DNA of 64,000 nt from Cupriavidus respiraculi (GTDB lineage Bacteria; Pseudomonadota; Gammaproteobacteria; Burkholderiales; Burkholderiaceae). Shown one piece after another: positions 1-9,853 of this stretch (the stretch's first letter is position 1; each line of letters starts with the position of its first letter). A program made the translations under genes and the position numbers. The stretch is taken from positions 100,847-164,846 of the forward strand of contig NZ_CAJZAH010000009.1 in the NCBI RefSeq assembly GCF_914271545.1, read 5' to 3'. Under the pieces are notes generated by a model. That model searched no databases. It was not told the origin of the DNA and was given only the letters and a program-made list of their open reading frames with translations.

Positions 1-2901
1 AAAGTGCTCGGTGGCGATCGACGCCAGGTTGTTGAAGAGCACCGTGGCTTCCCGGTTGCCGTGCAAGACTGTCGGCACGTCAACTTGCGGCTGCTTCGCG
101 GCGAGCTTGCGCACCAGTTCCTCGGCCTTGCGTAGGAATTCCTCATAGGCTTGTGCATCGTCCCGGCTTTGCTTGATCAGGTCGTCCAGCAGCTTAGACA
201 TGTGATCGTAAAACTTCGGATCCGTCAGATGGTCGCGGATGATGGTTTTGCGGACGTTGTTGATGATGCCTTCGGCGATGGCATTCTTGGTCAGCTTGCC
301 TTTCTCATTCAGCTTCCTGGCGATAGCGTCGTGGATGCCAGTCTCGATGATCAGTTCCGTCAGCGACAACTCACCCAACTCCCCCAGCTCGGTAGCTGTA
401 TCGGCGTGGATGTATGTGTTGATGAGGTGGCGCATGTCCGCCTCGTAGGGCTTGATGTCAAGCTCCTCCCCCGAGTGCTTCTTAATGGCAGCACGGATAT
501 CGGTGTAGAACTCGACCTCATGCCGTAAGGCCATGGCTTCTGAATCGGTGTAGCCAGCTTCAGCCAGGTTTTGGGATACCTCGGCATAGGCCCGGGTAAA
601 CAAGGCTACCGCCTTATAGAACGACACCCGCAAAGGTTCGGTCTCGTTCAGCGCATTGGGATTGGCCGCATCGCCGCAGAAGTAGTGTAAGTACTGCTCG
701 ACCTCTTGGGGCTGGGGCACGGGCTCGCACAGGTAGTGCAGGGCTTGCTGCGCGTCCTCCAGCTGCTTTCTGCCTTCTGCCAGCGCGTCCTTTAGGTGGA
801 CGTTATTCTCGCCGCCGTTGCCAGCGTCGATGTCCAGTTCGTCGGAGCTATAGACGGCGATTGCTTGCTGCACGTCCCCGAACAGCTCCTTGTAGTCGAC
901 GATATGGCCGTAATCCTTGTCGTCGCCGTCCAGCCGGTTGGTGCGGCAGATTGCCTGGAACAGGTTGTGATCGCGAAGTTCGTTGTCGAGGTAGATGTAG
1001 GTGCAGCTGGGTGCGTCGAACCCAGTCAGCAGCTTGCTCACTACGATCAACAGCTTCAGGTTAGCCGGCTCATCCTTGAAGCGGCGCTTCACCTCATCCT
1101 CGTACTGCTTGGTCGTTTGGCCTTGCGCAAGCACATGCTTGGTGTACGTATCGAACTTGAAGCGCTCGTCGCTGTTGGCGGACTCCCGTGAAATGGCGTT
1201 ATGGTTGGGCTCAAAGGAGGTGACCAAGCCGCAGTACTTCCCAAACGGCGTAGTTTGGAACAGCTGGAAGTAATGGCAGGCGTCGTATATCGAAGCAGCC
1301 ACCAAAATCGCCGTGCCACGGTCGTTGTTCAAACGCGGCTTCAGTGCGAAGTCCTGAATGATGTCGGCAATGATGCGCAACTTGCGCTCTGACGCGCTCA
1401 TCAGCTCCTCCATCGTCGCCCAGCGCCGACGGAGGATGGACTTCTGGAAGTTGTTAAGGTGCTTGGTCTTCTGTTCGAACCACTTGTCGATGGCGGCTCG
1501 GGACCCTAGCCGCTGGGGCACGTCCCGGGCCTCATACTTAAGGTCCAGTACCACCTTGTCGGCTACGGCTTGGTGGAACTTATAGGTGTGGATGTAGGTG
1601 CCAAACACGTCCCGCGTCATCTGCTTGTCCTTGCGCAGCAGCGGCGTGCCGGTGAAGCCGATAAAGATCGCCCCTTCTAACCAGCGCTTCATCTGCTTGT
1701 TCATACCACCGCCCTGGGTGCGATGGCATTCGTCAACAAAGACGTAGAAGCGCCCATGGACCTTGGGCGGCGCGCCTTTCAGATCGGTGGTGTCGAACTT
1801 ATGGATCAGCGCGCAAAGCAGGCGCGGTGTGGTGGCACCCAGCTTCTCGATCAGCTCGGCCCGAGAGGTGATGCGCGGCGACGGACTGTCCTCGCCGATT
1901 ACCCCGGCGTTACGCATGACGCCGACGATCTGCTTGTCCAGCTCATCGCGATCAGTGATGACGAAGATCCGAGCCGCCGGGTCATGTTCCAGCAGCCACT
2001 TAGCGATCAGGACCATCAGGATGCTCTTGCCGCTGCCCTGGGTGTGCCATATCACACCCCCTTCGCGCTTGGCGACCCGCTCCTGCGCTGCCTTAACACC
2101 GTGGTACTGGTGCTGCCTCGGCACCTTCTTCTGGCCAGCGTCGAAGATGATGAAGTTACGAAGCAGGTCAAGCAGACGGGGCTTGTCACATAGCTGAGTC
2201 AGTGGCCGGTCGAGTAGGCTGCCCGATTTCAGCGTCATACCCGCAGCGGGCGGTGCCTCGTCCTTCCATTCCACAAAGAATTGCTCGGGCGTGCCAGTGG
2301 TGCCATAGCGCAGCCCTTGCGAATCGCTACCGGCAAGCACGAGCTGCACTGTGCTGAAGAAGCTCTTGTTGAAGATCTCTTCTTGATTGGTGATGAGCTG
2401 ACGCACGCCGTCGGCTACCTCTACCGAGCTGCGCTTGAGCTCGAGCACGGCGATCGCGACGCCGTTGATGTACAGCACGATATCCGGCCGGCGCTGGTGA
2501 CCGCCCTTGAGCGTGACCTCTTCGGCCACGGCGAAGTGGTTGTTGTCCGGTGTAGTCCAGTCAATCAGGTGTACTTTGTCGTGAGGCTGACCGGCGGCCA
2601 CCTGCACATCCACACCGTAGCGCAGCAACTGGTAGGTGCGTAGGTTGGCTTGGTACAGGGTAATGCCTGTCGCATCGGCTGCCGTTTCCAGCTTTTGGAG
2701 CGCGGCGGCGATGTGAGCGTCGGAGTAGCCGCGCGCCAGGAGGTTGGCTCGGAGATATTCGACCTCAATGGGGCGGTTGTTCTCCCGCTTATTCCATTCG
2801 CCCAGGTAGTCGTAGCCAAGGCAGTCCGGGCGCGACTTGTCCGTGAAGAGCGCGACGATGCGGTTCTGGGTTTTTCGTTCGGAACGCGGCTGTTCAGGCA
2901 T
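1..2901 (-). CDS. hsdR: Type I restriction endonuclease subunit R (partial, C-terminus beyond window)
   Basis: This is the ATP-dependent translocase and nuclease subunit of a type I restriction system; it cuts unmethylated DNA as a complex with HsdM and HsdS. The frame is open for 967 codons from the ATG at 2901 to the left edge with no stop. The N-terminal nuclease fold shows D140 and an ELK triad at 154-156. Helicase motifs follow: Walker A HTQGSGKS near 286-293, a DECH box and an FTGTP motif. The start overlaps the end of hsdS by 8 bases, so the three genes form one operon hsdM-hsdS-hsdR. No frameshift was seen in my translation, so the gene appears intact as far as it can be read. Confidence 0.95.
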   Translation of the reverse strand, partial: MPEQPRSERKTQNRIVALFTDKSRPDCLGYDYLGEWNKRENNRPIEVEYLRANLLARGYSDAHIAAALQKLETAADATGITLYQANLRTYQLLRYGVDVQVAAGQPHDKVHLIDWTTPDNNHFAVAEEVTLKGGHQRRPDIVLYINGVAIAVLELKRSSVEVADGVRQLITNQEEIFNKSFFSTVQLVLAGSDSQGLRYGTTGTPEQFFVEWKDEAPPAAGMTLKSGSLLDRPLTQLCDKPRLLDLLRNFIIFDAGQKKVPRQHQYHGVKAAQERVAKREGGVIWHTQGSGKSILMVLIAKWLLEHDPAARIFVITDRDELDKQIVGVMRNAGVIGEDSPSPRITSRAELIEKLGATTPRLLCALIHKFDTTDLKGAPPKVHGRFYVFVDECHRTQGGGMNKQMKRWLEGAIFIGFTGTPLLRKDKQMTRDVFGTYIHTYKFHQAVADKVVLDLKYEARDVPQRLGSRAAIDKWFEQKTKHLNNFQKSILRRRWATMEELMSASERKLRIIADIIQDFALKPRLNNDRGTAILVAASIYDACHYFQLFQTTPFGKYCGLVTSFEPNHNAISRESANSDERFKFDTYTKHVLAQGQTTKQYEDEVKRRFKDEPANLKLLIVVSKLLTGFDAPSCTYIYLDNELRDHNLFQAICRTNRLDGDDKDYGHIVDYKELFGDVQQAIAVYSSDELDIDAGNGGENNVHLKDALAEGRKQLEDAQQALHYLCEPVPQPQEVEQYLHYFCGDAANPNALNETEPLRVSFYKAVALFTRAYAEVSQNLAEAGYTDSEAMALRHEVEFYTDIRAAIKKHSGEELDIKPYEADMRHLINTYIHADTATELGELGELSLTELIIETGIHDAIARKLNEKGKLTKNAIAEGIINNVRKTIIRDHLTDPKFYDHMSKLLDDLIKQSRDDAQAYEEFLRKAEELVRKLAAKQPQVDVPTVLHGNREATVLFNNLASIATEHF

Positions 2902-4039
2902 GGACGGCCTCCGGGGCGAGCAGTCGAGTCTGGCCTGTCAGCAGTTCCTGCATCATGGCTTGCTTCAAGGCACGGGTTTTGGCGAGACGGGCTTCGAGGG
3001 CGGCCAGTTCGGCGTCCATGTCGGAGAGGACGGCTGCGATTGCAATCTGTTCAGCTTTCGATTGTGGGACCAAAACTTCGTACTCGCATAATGGCCCTTT
3101 CCCGATCTCCAGAAACGTACTGCCGCCGCATAGGCTGATAAGGCCTTGCTTTTGCCGTTGCAACAAATAGTAAAGAAAATCGACATCCGTTTCGCCGAAG
3201 GGCACAAAGTTTTTGAACCCCTGGTTTGTAGTGACAGGTGCGGTATTGATCGCACATTCCCCAATCGTAGCGCGCGACGTCATCACGACAGAATATGGCG
3301 GTATAAATTCGGCCGAGCTTGTCTTCAACCCGTGGTCCGTTATGCGCCTGCTGGTTTCACCTAAGTACTTTTTTCCTGCCAGAGCTGTTATGTCCGTAGG
3401 CGTACACCACGGAATGTCGCCACTCCATGCGGCGGCATCAGCTGTACTTGGAGTTCCACCGCTTCGTATATCTGCCATTTCTCCTAGACGCTTCGATTTC
3501 CACTCCTCCCGGAAACCCTGCAGGCGAGTTCGGCCAGTGAGAAGTTGTTGCATGGTTGCCTGCTTAAGGGCGCGCTTCTTGACGATTAGCCGGGTCAGCC
3601 CGTCGAGAAGCGCATCCACATCAGATAGCGCTTTGGCAATGGCTCGCTGTTCATCGATGTCCGGCGGAACCGACACGACTTCTTCATGCAAGTCATTGCG
3701 GTTTACTCCGGGAACGCCACTTTTTCCACTAAAGGAATGAAAGTCGAATCTCTGCAGCAGGTAATAAACGAACTTCGGATGGTTGCCATGGAACTCGCTT
3801 ACATATAGGGTCGTGTTCAACGGCCAAAAAGGTCGGTCAAGATAGAACAATTCGCCGATAGTTCCATATCGACCCGTAACGACACCGGGGGCCTCGACCA
3901 TTGCTACGTGGTGGCAATCCGTAATTCCAGCCGAGCTAACAAGCGGAACACCTCCAGCTTTGCGAGCTCGATGCGGTAGGTCATAGCCGCGCTGGAATGT
4001 GACTACCTTGCCTAAAGGTAACGTATGCCAATTTGTCAT
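2894..4039 (-). CDS. hsdS: Type I restriction-modification specificity subunit S
   Basis: HsdS recognises the bipartite DNA target for the HsdM/HsdR complex. The 381-residue protein has the expected two target-recognition domains, about 1-140 and 185-335. Each is followed by a conserved helical spacer ending in a near-identical motif: LLTGRTRL at 166-173 and LLTGQTRL close to the C-terminus. This internal duplication is the hallmark of HsdS. Its ATG shares one base with the hsdM stop codon (TAATG), and its stop overlaps the start of hsdR. Target domains of this family are highly variable, so the recognised sequence cannot be predicted by eye. Confidence 0.94.
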   Translation of the reverse strand: MTNWHTLPLGKVVTFQRGYDLPHRARKAGGVPLVSSAGITDCHHVAMVEAPGVVTGRYGTIGELFYLDRPFWPLNTTLYVSEFHGNHPKFVYYLLQRFDFHSFSGKSGVPGVNRNDLHEEVVSVPPDIDEQRAIAKALSDVDALLDGLTRLIVKKRALKQATMQQLLTGRTRLQGFREEWKSKRLGEMADIRSGGTPSTADAAAWSGDIPWCTPTDITALAGKKYLGETSRRITDHGLKTSSAEFIPPYSVVMTSRATIGECAINTAPVTTNQGFKNFVPFGETDVDFLYYLLQRQKQGLISLCGGSTFLEIGKGPLCEYEVLVPQSKAEQIAIAAVLSDMDAELAALEARLAKTRALKQAMMQELLTGQTRLLAPEAVHA

Positions 4040-6453
4040 TACATGCCCCTTATCCGCTTGAGGTGATCCTCCACCTTGCTTGACAGCAGCGAAATGTCAT
4101 TCAACAGTTGCGGCAGCGGCGTAGCGTAGCGGTCGGCTAATTCGCGAATGCGGCCGGCCAGGCTTTGGCCGACGCGGTCCAGTTCCGCTTGTAGGTCGGT
4201 GGCCAGCCGTGCCAGCCATTTGTCGTCCACCACCAGCGTCCTGATCTCATCCGCGCTCAGCTTGTCGTAGTGGTCGTGGGCTTGCCGGTCCAGCTGAGCG
4301 TCCAATTCCTTGACGGCCTTCTTGAGCTGGTTTTGCTGTTCGCAGAGCTTGAGCCATCGCTTCAACACCGCCGACTCGTCACGCGCCGCGGGGTCGGAAC
4401 CGATCTCCTTGATGCGGTCCTTTACCTGTGCGGCATTGATTTTGTCGAAGCCGCCGAAAGCAGCGTCGTCGCCGCCGTGCTCCTCTTCCAGTTCGGCGAT
4501 TTGGCTAATAATGGCTTCCAACTCGGCCTGCTTGGCCTCCAGTGCCTCCTGTTCCTCGGCAAAGTAGCGGGCGACGAGGTAAGGCTTGGGAATCAGGTCA
4601 CAGGCCCAGCCCTTGTCCCTCGTCTTGCCTTTCTTGTCGGTTTCGACAATGCGCGACGGTTTGGCCACCCAGCCGTCGGCAGCGATCAGGTAGGCATCGT
4701 CCTGCATGGTCTCGGCCCAGTAGTCCATCAGGTGCTGATAGACATCGTATGGGTCGAGCAGAGGCGCGGCCCGGAAGGCGGCAAGGAGCGTTTCGGATAC
4801 GGTGTGGATCAGAGCTTTGGGGTGGTCGCCTTGGTCAAAGCCAGTGAGGCGCGGCATAATCGCCTCGCGCCATTTGTCGAACAGCGTTTTCACCCTGCTG
4901 GTGAAGGCGGTGAATTCGGCATGGCCGAGGATGGCGGACTTTATCTCGCCCACCGGCAACTTGAGGCGGACGTAGCCTGGACGGCCCGCCGATTCAAACA
5001 AGACAGATCGCAGACCGGGCATCTGTTGCCAGTCAGCGGCAAAGGCGTCGATGTCCCGTTCCGGGATGCCGCCGTTCAGATGGGCGTCGATGTCCTGAAT
5101 GTCTTCCGGCGCGCTGCTGTCGATGTAGCGCGGCAGGTTGAGGTTGAAGTCGTTCTTCGCCTCGGCGATCTCCGCGAAAGGGACCATGCGGGCGTAGCGC
5201 GGGATATCGATTTGCTGAGTGAAGGTGTCCACGATCTTGTGGATGTCCCGCTCACGCAGACGGTTCTTGTTGCCGTCCTTGATGAAGCCCTTGCTCGCAT
5301 CGATTATGAACACGCCCTTGCGGGCGGCAGCATTCTCCTTATCAAGCACCAGGATGCAGGCGGGGATGCCGGTGCCGTAGAAGAGATTGGGCGGCAGGCC
5401 AATGATCCCCTTAAGAATGCCGGAGCGCACAAGCTGTTTGCGAATGGCCGCTTCAGCATTACCCCGGAACAGCACACCGTGGGGCAGGATGCAGGCAGCC
5501 TTGCCCGCGGCCTTCATGCTGCGGATGATATGAAGCAGGTAAGCGTAGTCGCCTTGCTTCGCAGGCGGCACGCCCCAGCCAAAGCGCTGGTAAGGATCAT
5601 GTTCCGGCGTGAGACCAGTGCTCCAAGACTTGTCGGAAAAGGGCGGGTTGGCGACCACATAGTCGTAGGTGCGCAGCCCTTCGCCGTCCTTGAACTTGGG
5701 CGCGGCCAAGGTGTTGCCGGAAAGGATATTGGCGGTTGGAAAGTCGTGCAGGATCATGTTCATCCGCGCTAGACCAGCCGTGGTCACGTCCTTTTCCTGT
5801 CCTTCCAAGGTGATTCGCTTTCCCGCTTCAGCGGCCACCTTGAGCAGCAACGAACCGGATCCGCAGGTCGGGTCGTACGCGGTCGTGGCGGCCTTGGTGT
5901 TCTCCGGCGTGATGCCGATTACCTTGGCGATAACGCGGCTGACTTCAGCCGGAGTGTAGAACTGGCCCTTGCTCTTACCGGAGTCCTGGGCGAAGTGCCG
6001 CATCAGGTACTCGTAGGCGTCACCCAGGATATCGTCGTGCTCGGCGCGGTTCTTGGAGAAGTCCAGTCCCGGCTTCTGGAAGATGTCGATCAAATTGGAA
6101 AGCCGGTCCACCATGGCCTGGCCTTCGCCCAGCTTGTTAGGGTCGTTGAAGTCTGGGAAATCGCTGCGCGCCAGCCGGCTGTTGGCGTCAATTAGTGGCT
6201 GAATGATCGTCGTATTGATCTTGTCGCCAATGTCGGCCTTGCCCTTGAGCGACACCATGTCCTTGAAACTGGCGCCCTTGGGGATCACAACGGGTGGGGC
6301 GAACTCGTCACTGTCAGCGTACTTGTCGCTGATGTACTTGATGAAGAGCATGAAAAGGACGTAGTCCTTGTACTGGCTAGCGTCCATGCCGCCACGGAGC
6401 TCATCACAGGAAGCCCAAAGGGAAGAGTACAGATCGGATTTCTTCAGTGGCAT
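4039..6453 (-). CDS. hsdM: Type I DNA adenine-N6 methyltransferase subunit M
   Basis: HsdM transfers a methyl group from S-adenosylmethionine to adenine in the site chosen by HsdS. The N-terminal helical HsdM_N domain covers about residues 5-140. The methylase core has the SAM motif DPTCGSG at 194-200 and the catalytic NPPF at 269-272. At 804 residues it is well above the roughly 500-530 of classical HsdM. The excess is a C-terminal extension of about 300 residues rich in charged helices and a probable coiled coil near 630-660. The start has a plausible AGGA ribosome site. It is the first gene of the hsd operon, with a non-coding strip of possible island origin upstream. Confidence 0.95.
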   Translation of the reverse strand: MPLKKSDLYSSLWASCDELRGGMDASQYKDYVLFMLFIKYISDKYADSDEFAPPVVIPKGASFKDMVSLKGKADIGDKINTTIIQPLIDANSRLARSDFPDFNDPNKLGEGQAMVDRLSNLIDIFQKPGLDFSKNRAEHDDILGDAYEYLMRHFAQDSGKSKGQFYTPAEVSRVIAKVIGITPENTKAATTAYDPTCGSGSLLLKVAAEAGKRITLEGQEKDVTTAGLARMNMILHDFPTANILSGNTLAAPKFKDGEGLRTYDYVVANPPFSDKSWSTGLTPEHDPYQRFGWGVPPAKQGDYAYLLHIIRSMKAAGKAACILPHGVLFRGNAEAAIRKQLVRSGILKGIIGLPPNLFYGTGIPACILVLDKENAAARKGVFIIDASKGFIKDGNKNRLRERDIHKIVDTFTQQIDIPRYARMVPFAEIAEAKNDFNLNLPRYIDSSAPEDIQDIDAHLNGGIPERDIDAFAADWQQMPGLRSVLFESAGRPGYVRLKLPVGEIKSAILGHAEFTAFTSRVKTLFDKWREAIMPRLTGFDQGDHPKALIHTVSETLLAAFRAAPLLDPYDVYQHLMDYWAETMQDDAYLIAADGWVAKPSRIVETDKKGKTRDKGWACDLIPKPYLVARYFAEEQEALEAKQAELEAIISQIAELEEEHGGDDAAFGGFDKINAAQVKDRIKEIGSDPAARDESAVLKRWLKLCEQQNQLKKAVKELDAQLDRQAHDHYDKLSADEIRTLVVDDKWLARLATDLQAELDRVGQSLAGRIRELADRYATPLPQLLNDISLLSSKVEDHLKRIRGM

Positions 6454-6734
6454 GCGGTCCTGCGTGCGGAATACGACAAAAAGCAGAACTTTACCTTAGC
6501 GGCATGCCCAGGCGCGGAAGACGCGACAGCACGATCGGTCTGTTGCCCGCAAGATGAAGCCGTTCGCTTACGGCGGTTGCAGGTCCGCAGGGAGGTGCAT
6601 GTTTCTCATACACAAACAAGGCCACCCCGGTGGGGGCAACTTTGGGGGCATATTGGAAGGGGCAGCATCGCAAATCCTTGTAGATAAGCGGATTTGCGTC
6701 AGTTGTTCGATAGCCCTTCGGCCACCACACACAG
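6454..6734. other. Non-coding strip upstream of hsdM; possible integrase-leader remnant
   Basis: No convincing gene lies between hsdM and the next coding region. The strip has a perfect 9-base inverted repeat (6669-6677 and 6690-6698, 12-base spacer) and two G-runs at 6631-6650, TGGGGGCA and TTTGGGGGCA. From memory, such C-rich repeats and short palindromes lie just upstream of tyrosine-integrase genes of genomic islands. No integrase reading frame, tRNA gene or direct repeat can be seen here, so the island interpretation is inference. The strip must also contain the hsdM promoter. Confidence 0.35.
6669..6698. repeat. 9-bp perfect inverted repeat with 12-bp spacer
   Basis: CGCAAATCC at 6669-6677 is the exact reverse complement of GGATTTGCG at 6690-6698. 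It has no T-run, so it is not a standard terminator. It may be a recombinase or regulator site at the edge of the hsd locus. Confidence 0.6.
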
Positions 6735-6764
6735 AAAAGGCCAGACATCCGTCTGGCCTTTTTT
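6735..6764. terminator. Bidirectional rho-independent terminator
   Basis: A 12-bp stem AAAAGGCCAGAC / GTCTGGCCTTTT with a 4-base ATCC loop is flanked by A and T runs on both sides. It lies 30 bases past the stop of the 935-residue minus-strand gene and probably ends its transcript. It also separates that gene from the hsd locus. Confidence 0.85.
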
Positions 6765-6793
6765 CATGGCGCGCTCCCGGTGCGTGGCGCGCC

Positions 6794-9601
6794 TCAGTGC
6801 CGCGCCTTCGTCCCGGCCGTTGCGCCGCGGCCTCGCGCGGCTTCCAGTTGATGGGGATAGAGGGCGCTGCGGTCCTCCGGCGGAACCGCGCGCCAGCGCG
6901 CGTCGAACTCCCGCGCCGCCTTCTCGTACTCCGCCTGGCGCGGCTCCCCGTATCGCGATGGCTCCAGAAACCACGGCGCCGCCAGGGCCAGCCCCCGTGC
7001 GATCCGTTGTTCCGGCAGCGTCATGATGGCGTGCCATAGCGCTTCCCGGGCGGGGTCGAAGTGCCGTGTGCCGTATCCCATATCGAGACGGCGCTCCAGG
7101 CGTTCGAGCTTCACCAGCATGTCCGCCCGTTCCGCCGCGGGCAGCGTGGTCGCGACCGCGAGCGCATCGGTGTACGTCTGGGCGGAGAACTTCAGATAGC
7201 CTTCCCGGTCGACCAGCAGCGGAAACAGCGCATCGAGCGCGGCGCGGCGGATGTGTGTATCGGTTCCATCGCCGCCGATCGCTTTCCATGCCGCATCGCG
7301 GATGCGGCGGGCCAGCGCGGGGGCCGCCGGCTCCTTGCTCCACCGCGCGCGCATCTGCATGACGTCGGCAAGATGCGCGAGGCGGGCCAGCAAGTCGGCA
7401 TCGTGGCTGGCATCCACTTGCGGCAGCAGATCGGCCAGCCGCGCGATCAGGCGGATGTCCACCCCCCACCCGGTGCTTGCTTCCTTGCAACGGGCGGCAA
7501 ACCGGTCGGCCAATGCGCCGATGACCGAAGCCGCGGTCGCCGCATCGATCTGCCGCTGCTCGATCGCGTGGAGAACGGCATTGACCATCGACTTCGGTAC
7601 CCGGGTGCCGCGATGGATGTGCAGCAGGCATTCGGCCTGCCGCGCCGCGGGCAGGGGGGCGAAGGCGGCGCGGATCGGGGCCAGCATTTCCTTGTCATAC
7701 CGGTAGCGTTCGATCCAGCGTGCCATCGGCTCCAGATGGCCCATGGTCGCCAGATATTCCACCTCTTCGGCGAGGATGGGCTCCTTGACGTCGCGGAACA
7801 TCTCGGCAGGGACGCCGGCAAGCAGTGCGGCGCGTTCCGCGGGCTGGAGTGCGCCGAGCCGTGGCAGCAGTTCGCTGGCCCAATTGGCCCGGTCGGGGCG
7901 ATGCCGGAACAAGTCGAGGATGCGCAAGCCCGTCGCCATTTCACGCTGCGAACCGCTGCTCGTCCACAGCGTCCATAGCCGCGGCCAGTGCGCAACGCCA
8001 TGCTCGGGCGTGCGCAAGTGGAAGGCGGCCAGTTCGATGGCCAGCCGCTGCTCGGGCGAGGGCCTGACCTGTTGCACCCAGCGCTCCACCTGCTCCAGCC
8101 GCATCGCGCGATCCTGCTCTGTCCGGTACGTCAAGGTGCCGAGCAGCCCCGCGATGACCGGCGTGGCATGAGAGAGCGGCCAGCCGGCGGCCATCTCGAA
8201 CAGCCGGTCCCAGCCTGTCTTGCCGGGCGCCGCGGCAGAGGCATCGGCCTTTTCCCATGGCCATTGCGGATTCCGATACGACGAGGAGTGCGGCGCGTTG
8301 CGCAGCAGTTGCGACAAGACCATGGACTTCAGGGCGACGGTGCTCTTCCCGTATGCGCCGGCGCCTTCCGCCGGGGCTGCCACGACCACCTGGTCCGGCA
8401 ACTCCACGGCAAAACGCAGCATGGCCTCCCAGATATCGAACCGGTACCACGATCGGTCGGCCTTGCACCATGCCAGCAGCCCCTGCACGACCTCGCCCTG
8501 GCGCGACGCCGGCACGGACGGGGACGGACCGACCCAATCGGCCGACGGCATCAGGTGCCTGGCGGCCTCCTCCTGTTGCAACTTGGTGCCGTGCTTGAGC
8601 AGCGCCAGGCATGGACCGACCCGCGAGGCGGCGGGCATGCCGCGGATCGCCTCCAGCAAGCGGGCCTCGGGCCACTCCGGCATCGGCTGATACCAGCTTC
8701 CGATGGACGCCATCGACTGCGCCAGATGCAGCAGCGCGCCGGCCGCCTGTCCGGTACGGATCAGCTCCGCATCCAGCGCCTTCAGCACCGCGCATGCGCC
8801 GGCCCTTTGCTGGGGCTCCGGCAGGGCGTGCAGCCGCTTCGCCAGCATGCCGGCGACTTCCCCTCGGGCGGTCGCGGACAGGGTTGGCCGATGGGAATCG
8901 GCCGAGGGCGGCTGCAGCCACTGTCGCACGACGCCCTGCAGCGCCGACAGGGTCGACACGCTCCGCGCCGAAGCCCTGGCGGCCTCCGGACCCTCCGCCA
9001 GGGCCGCGCACGCCTGGTGCAGTGACGCCGGCGCGGGCAGGAACGATCCGATCCGTGCGACGAGCGCATCGGGCATGGCCGGCAGTGTCGCCGGATGAAG
9101 CTCCCTGTCCCGGGCCGCCTCGGCGGCCCGCATCGCCTTGTGTTTGTCGCGGGCGAGCCGCTGCTGCTCTTCCCGCGCGGCCAGCGCGTAGGCGTGGCCC
9201 TCCATTTCGGCGCGCTCGCGCCCGGCCAGTTCCCATCGGTCGCCGCCGGGCCGCCCAAGCGCGCTGCGGACCCGGTACAGCACGCCGGCAAGCACGTCCG
9301 CCAGCATCGTCTGCCACCGCGACAGCGCGCCGCCGGCGGTCGCGCGCGGCGCGGGTCCCGGGTGCGAGGCGGCAGAGCGGGCGAACGGCTGGTCCGGGGA
9401 TCGCAGCCGCTCCGCGAAAAACCGGTCGCCGGCCATCGTGACCTTCACCGCGCAGGACTGGCGAAAGCGGAAGACCCCGACCACCCGCTCCACGCGCGCC
9501 CCCTGCGGCCCGTCCGCCACGGCGGATGAAGCGGCATCGGGTCGCGCGCGAAAGCTGGCGCTCGCCTGGGCGTCGTAGGCGTACGTTGCAGTGTCTGGCA
9601 T
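6794..9601 (-). CDS. Large helical protein of unknown function
   Basis: I do not recognise this 935-residue protein. It is coded with normal high-GC codon use. It has no signal peptide and no membrane segment that I can see. The N-terminal 90 residues look disordered. Residues about 125-170 are strongly charged and probably coiled coil. A short segment at 174-205 (LPAMPDALVARIGSFLPA) resembles the start of an F-box, as in GALA-type effectors, but the likeness is weak. The remaining 700 residues are Ala/Leu/Arg-rich amphipathic helices, suggesting HEAT-like solenoid repeats. An upstream in-frame TTG at 9640 would add 13 residues; I prefer the ATG at 9601. A type III effector-like role is possible but unproven. 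Confidence 0.7.
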   Translation of the reverse strand: MPDTATYAYDAQASASFRARPDAASSAVADGPQGARVERVVGVFRFRQSCAVKVTMAGDRFFAERLRSPDQPFARSAASHPGPAPRATAGGALSRWQTMLADVLAGVLYRVRSALGRPGGDRWELAGRERAEMEGHAYALAAREEQQRLARDKHKAMRAAEAARDRELHPATLPAMPDALVARIGSFLPAPASLHQACAALAEGPEAARASARSVSTLSALQGVVRQWLQPPSADSHRPTLSATARGEVAGMLAKRLHALPEPQQRAGACAVLKALDAELIRTGQAAGALLHLAQSMASIGSWYQPMPEWPEARLLEAIRGMPAASRVGPCLALLKHGTKLQQEEAARHLMPSADWVGPSPSVPASRQGEVVQGLLAWCKADRSWYRFDIWEAMLRFAVELPDQVVVAAPAEGAGAYGKSTVALKSMVLSQLLRNAPHSSSYRNPQWPWEKADASAAAPGKTGWDRLFEMAAGWPLSHATPVIAGLLGTLTYRTEQDRAMRLEQVERWVQQVRPSPEQRLAIELAAFHLRTPEHGVAHWPRLWTLWTSSGSQREMATGLRILDLFRHRPDRANWASELLPRLGALQPAERAALLAGVPAEMFRDVKEPILAEEVEYLATMGHLEPMARWIERYRYDKEMLAPIRAAFAPLPAARQAECLLHIHRGTRVPKSMVNAVLHAIEQRQIDAATAASVIGALADRFAARCKEASTGWGVDIRLIARLADLLPQVDASHDADLLARLAHLADVMQMRARWSKEPAAPALARRIRDAAWKAIGGDGTDTHIRRAALDALFPLLVDREGYLKFSAQTYTDALAVATTLPAAERADMLVKLERLERRLDMGYGTRHFDPAREALWHAIMTLPEQRIARGLALAAPWFLEPSRYGEPRQAEYEKAAREFDARWRAVPPEDRSALYPHQLEAARGRGATAGTKARH

Positions 9602-9853
9602 GGCAGGGGAAGACAGGAAAGACGTGGGCCCATTGTGCAAGCGCGGGGCTTCGGCTGGCTTCCGCCAAAAATCGCGCTTTAATGTTTAAGTGGCGCCGAG
9701 AACCGCCCTTTGCGGATGCCGTTGCGAAGATCCAGGGCCGCCGCAGGCTCCGTGCGGCTGCGGGGCAGCGGCTGCTGCCGCCCGCGTTCCTCTGTCATGC
9801 GCCAAACCCCAGGCGTACCATAGCGGGATCACGTGCCTCCCACTTCCCATCCC

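Noticed and set aside
1-2901. hsdR as a pseudogene, because only short fragments seem open in other frames
   Set aside because: The minus-strand frame is open from 2901 to the window edge; it simply has no stop inside the window.
6491-6748. An 85-codon minus-strand frame between hsdM and the 935-residue gene
   Set aside because: It overlaps the terminator stem and the inverted repeat and has no family likeness; more likely non-coding junction DNA.
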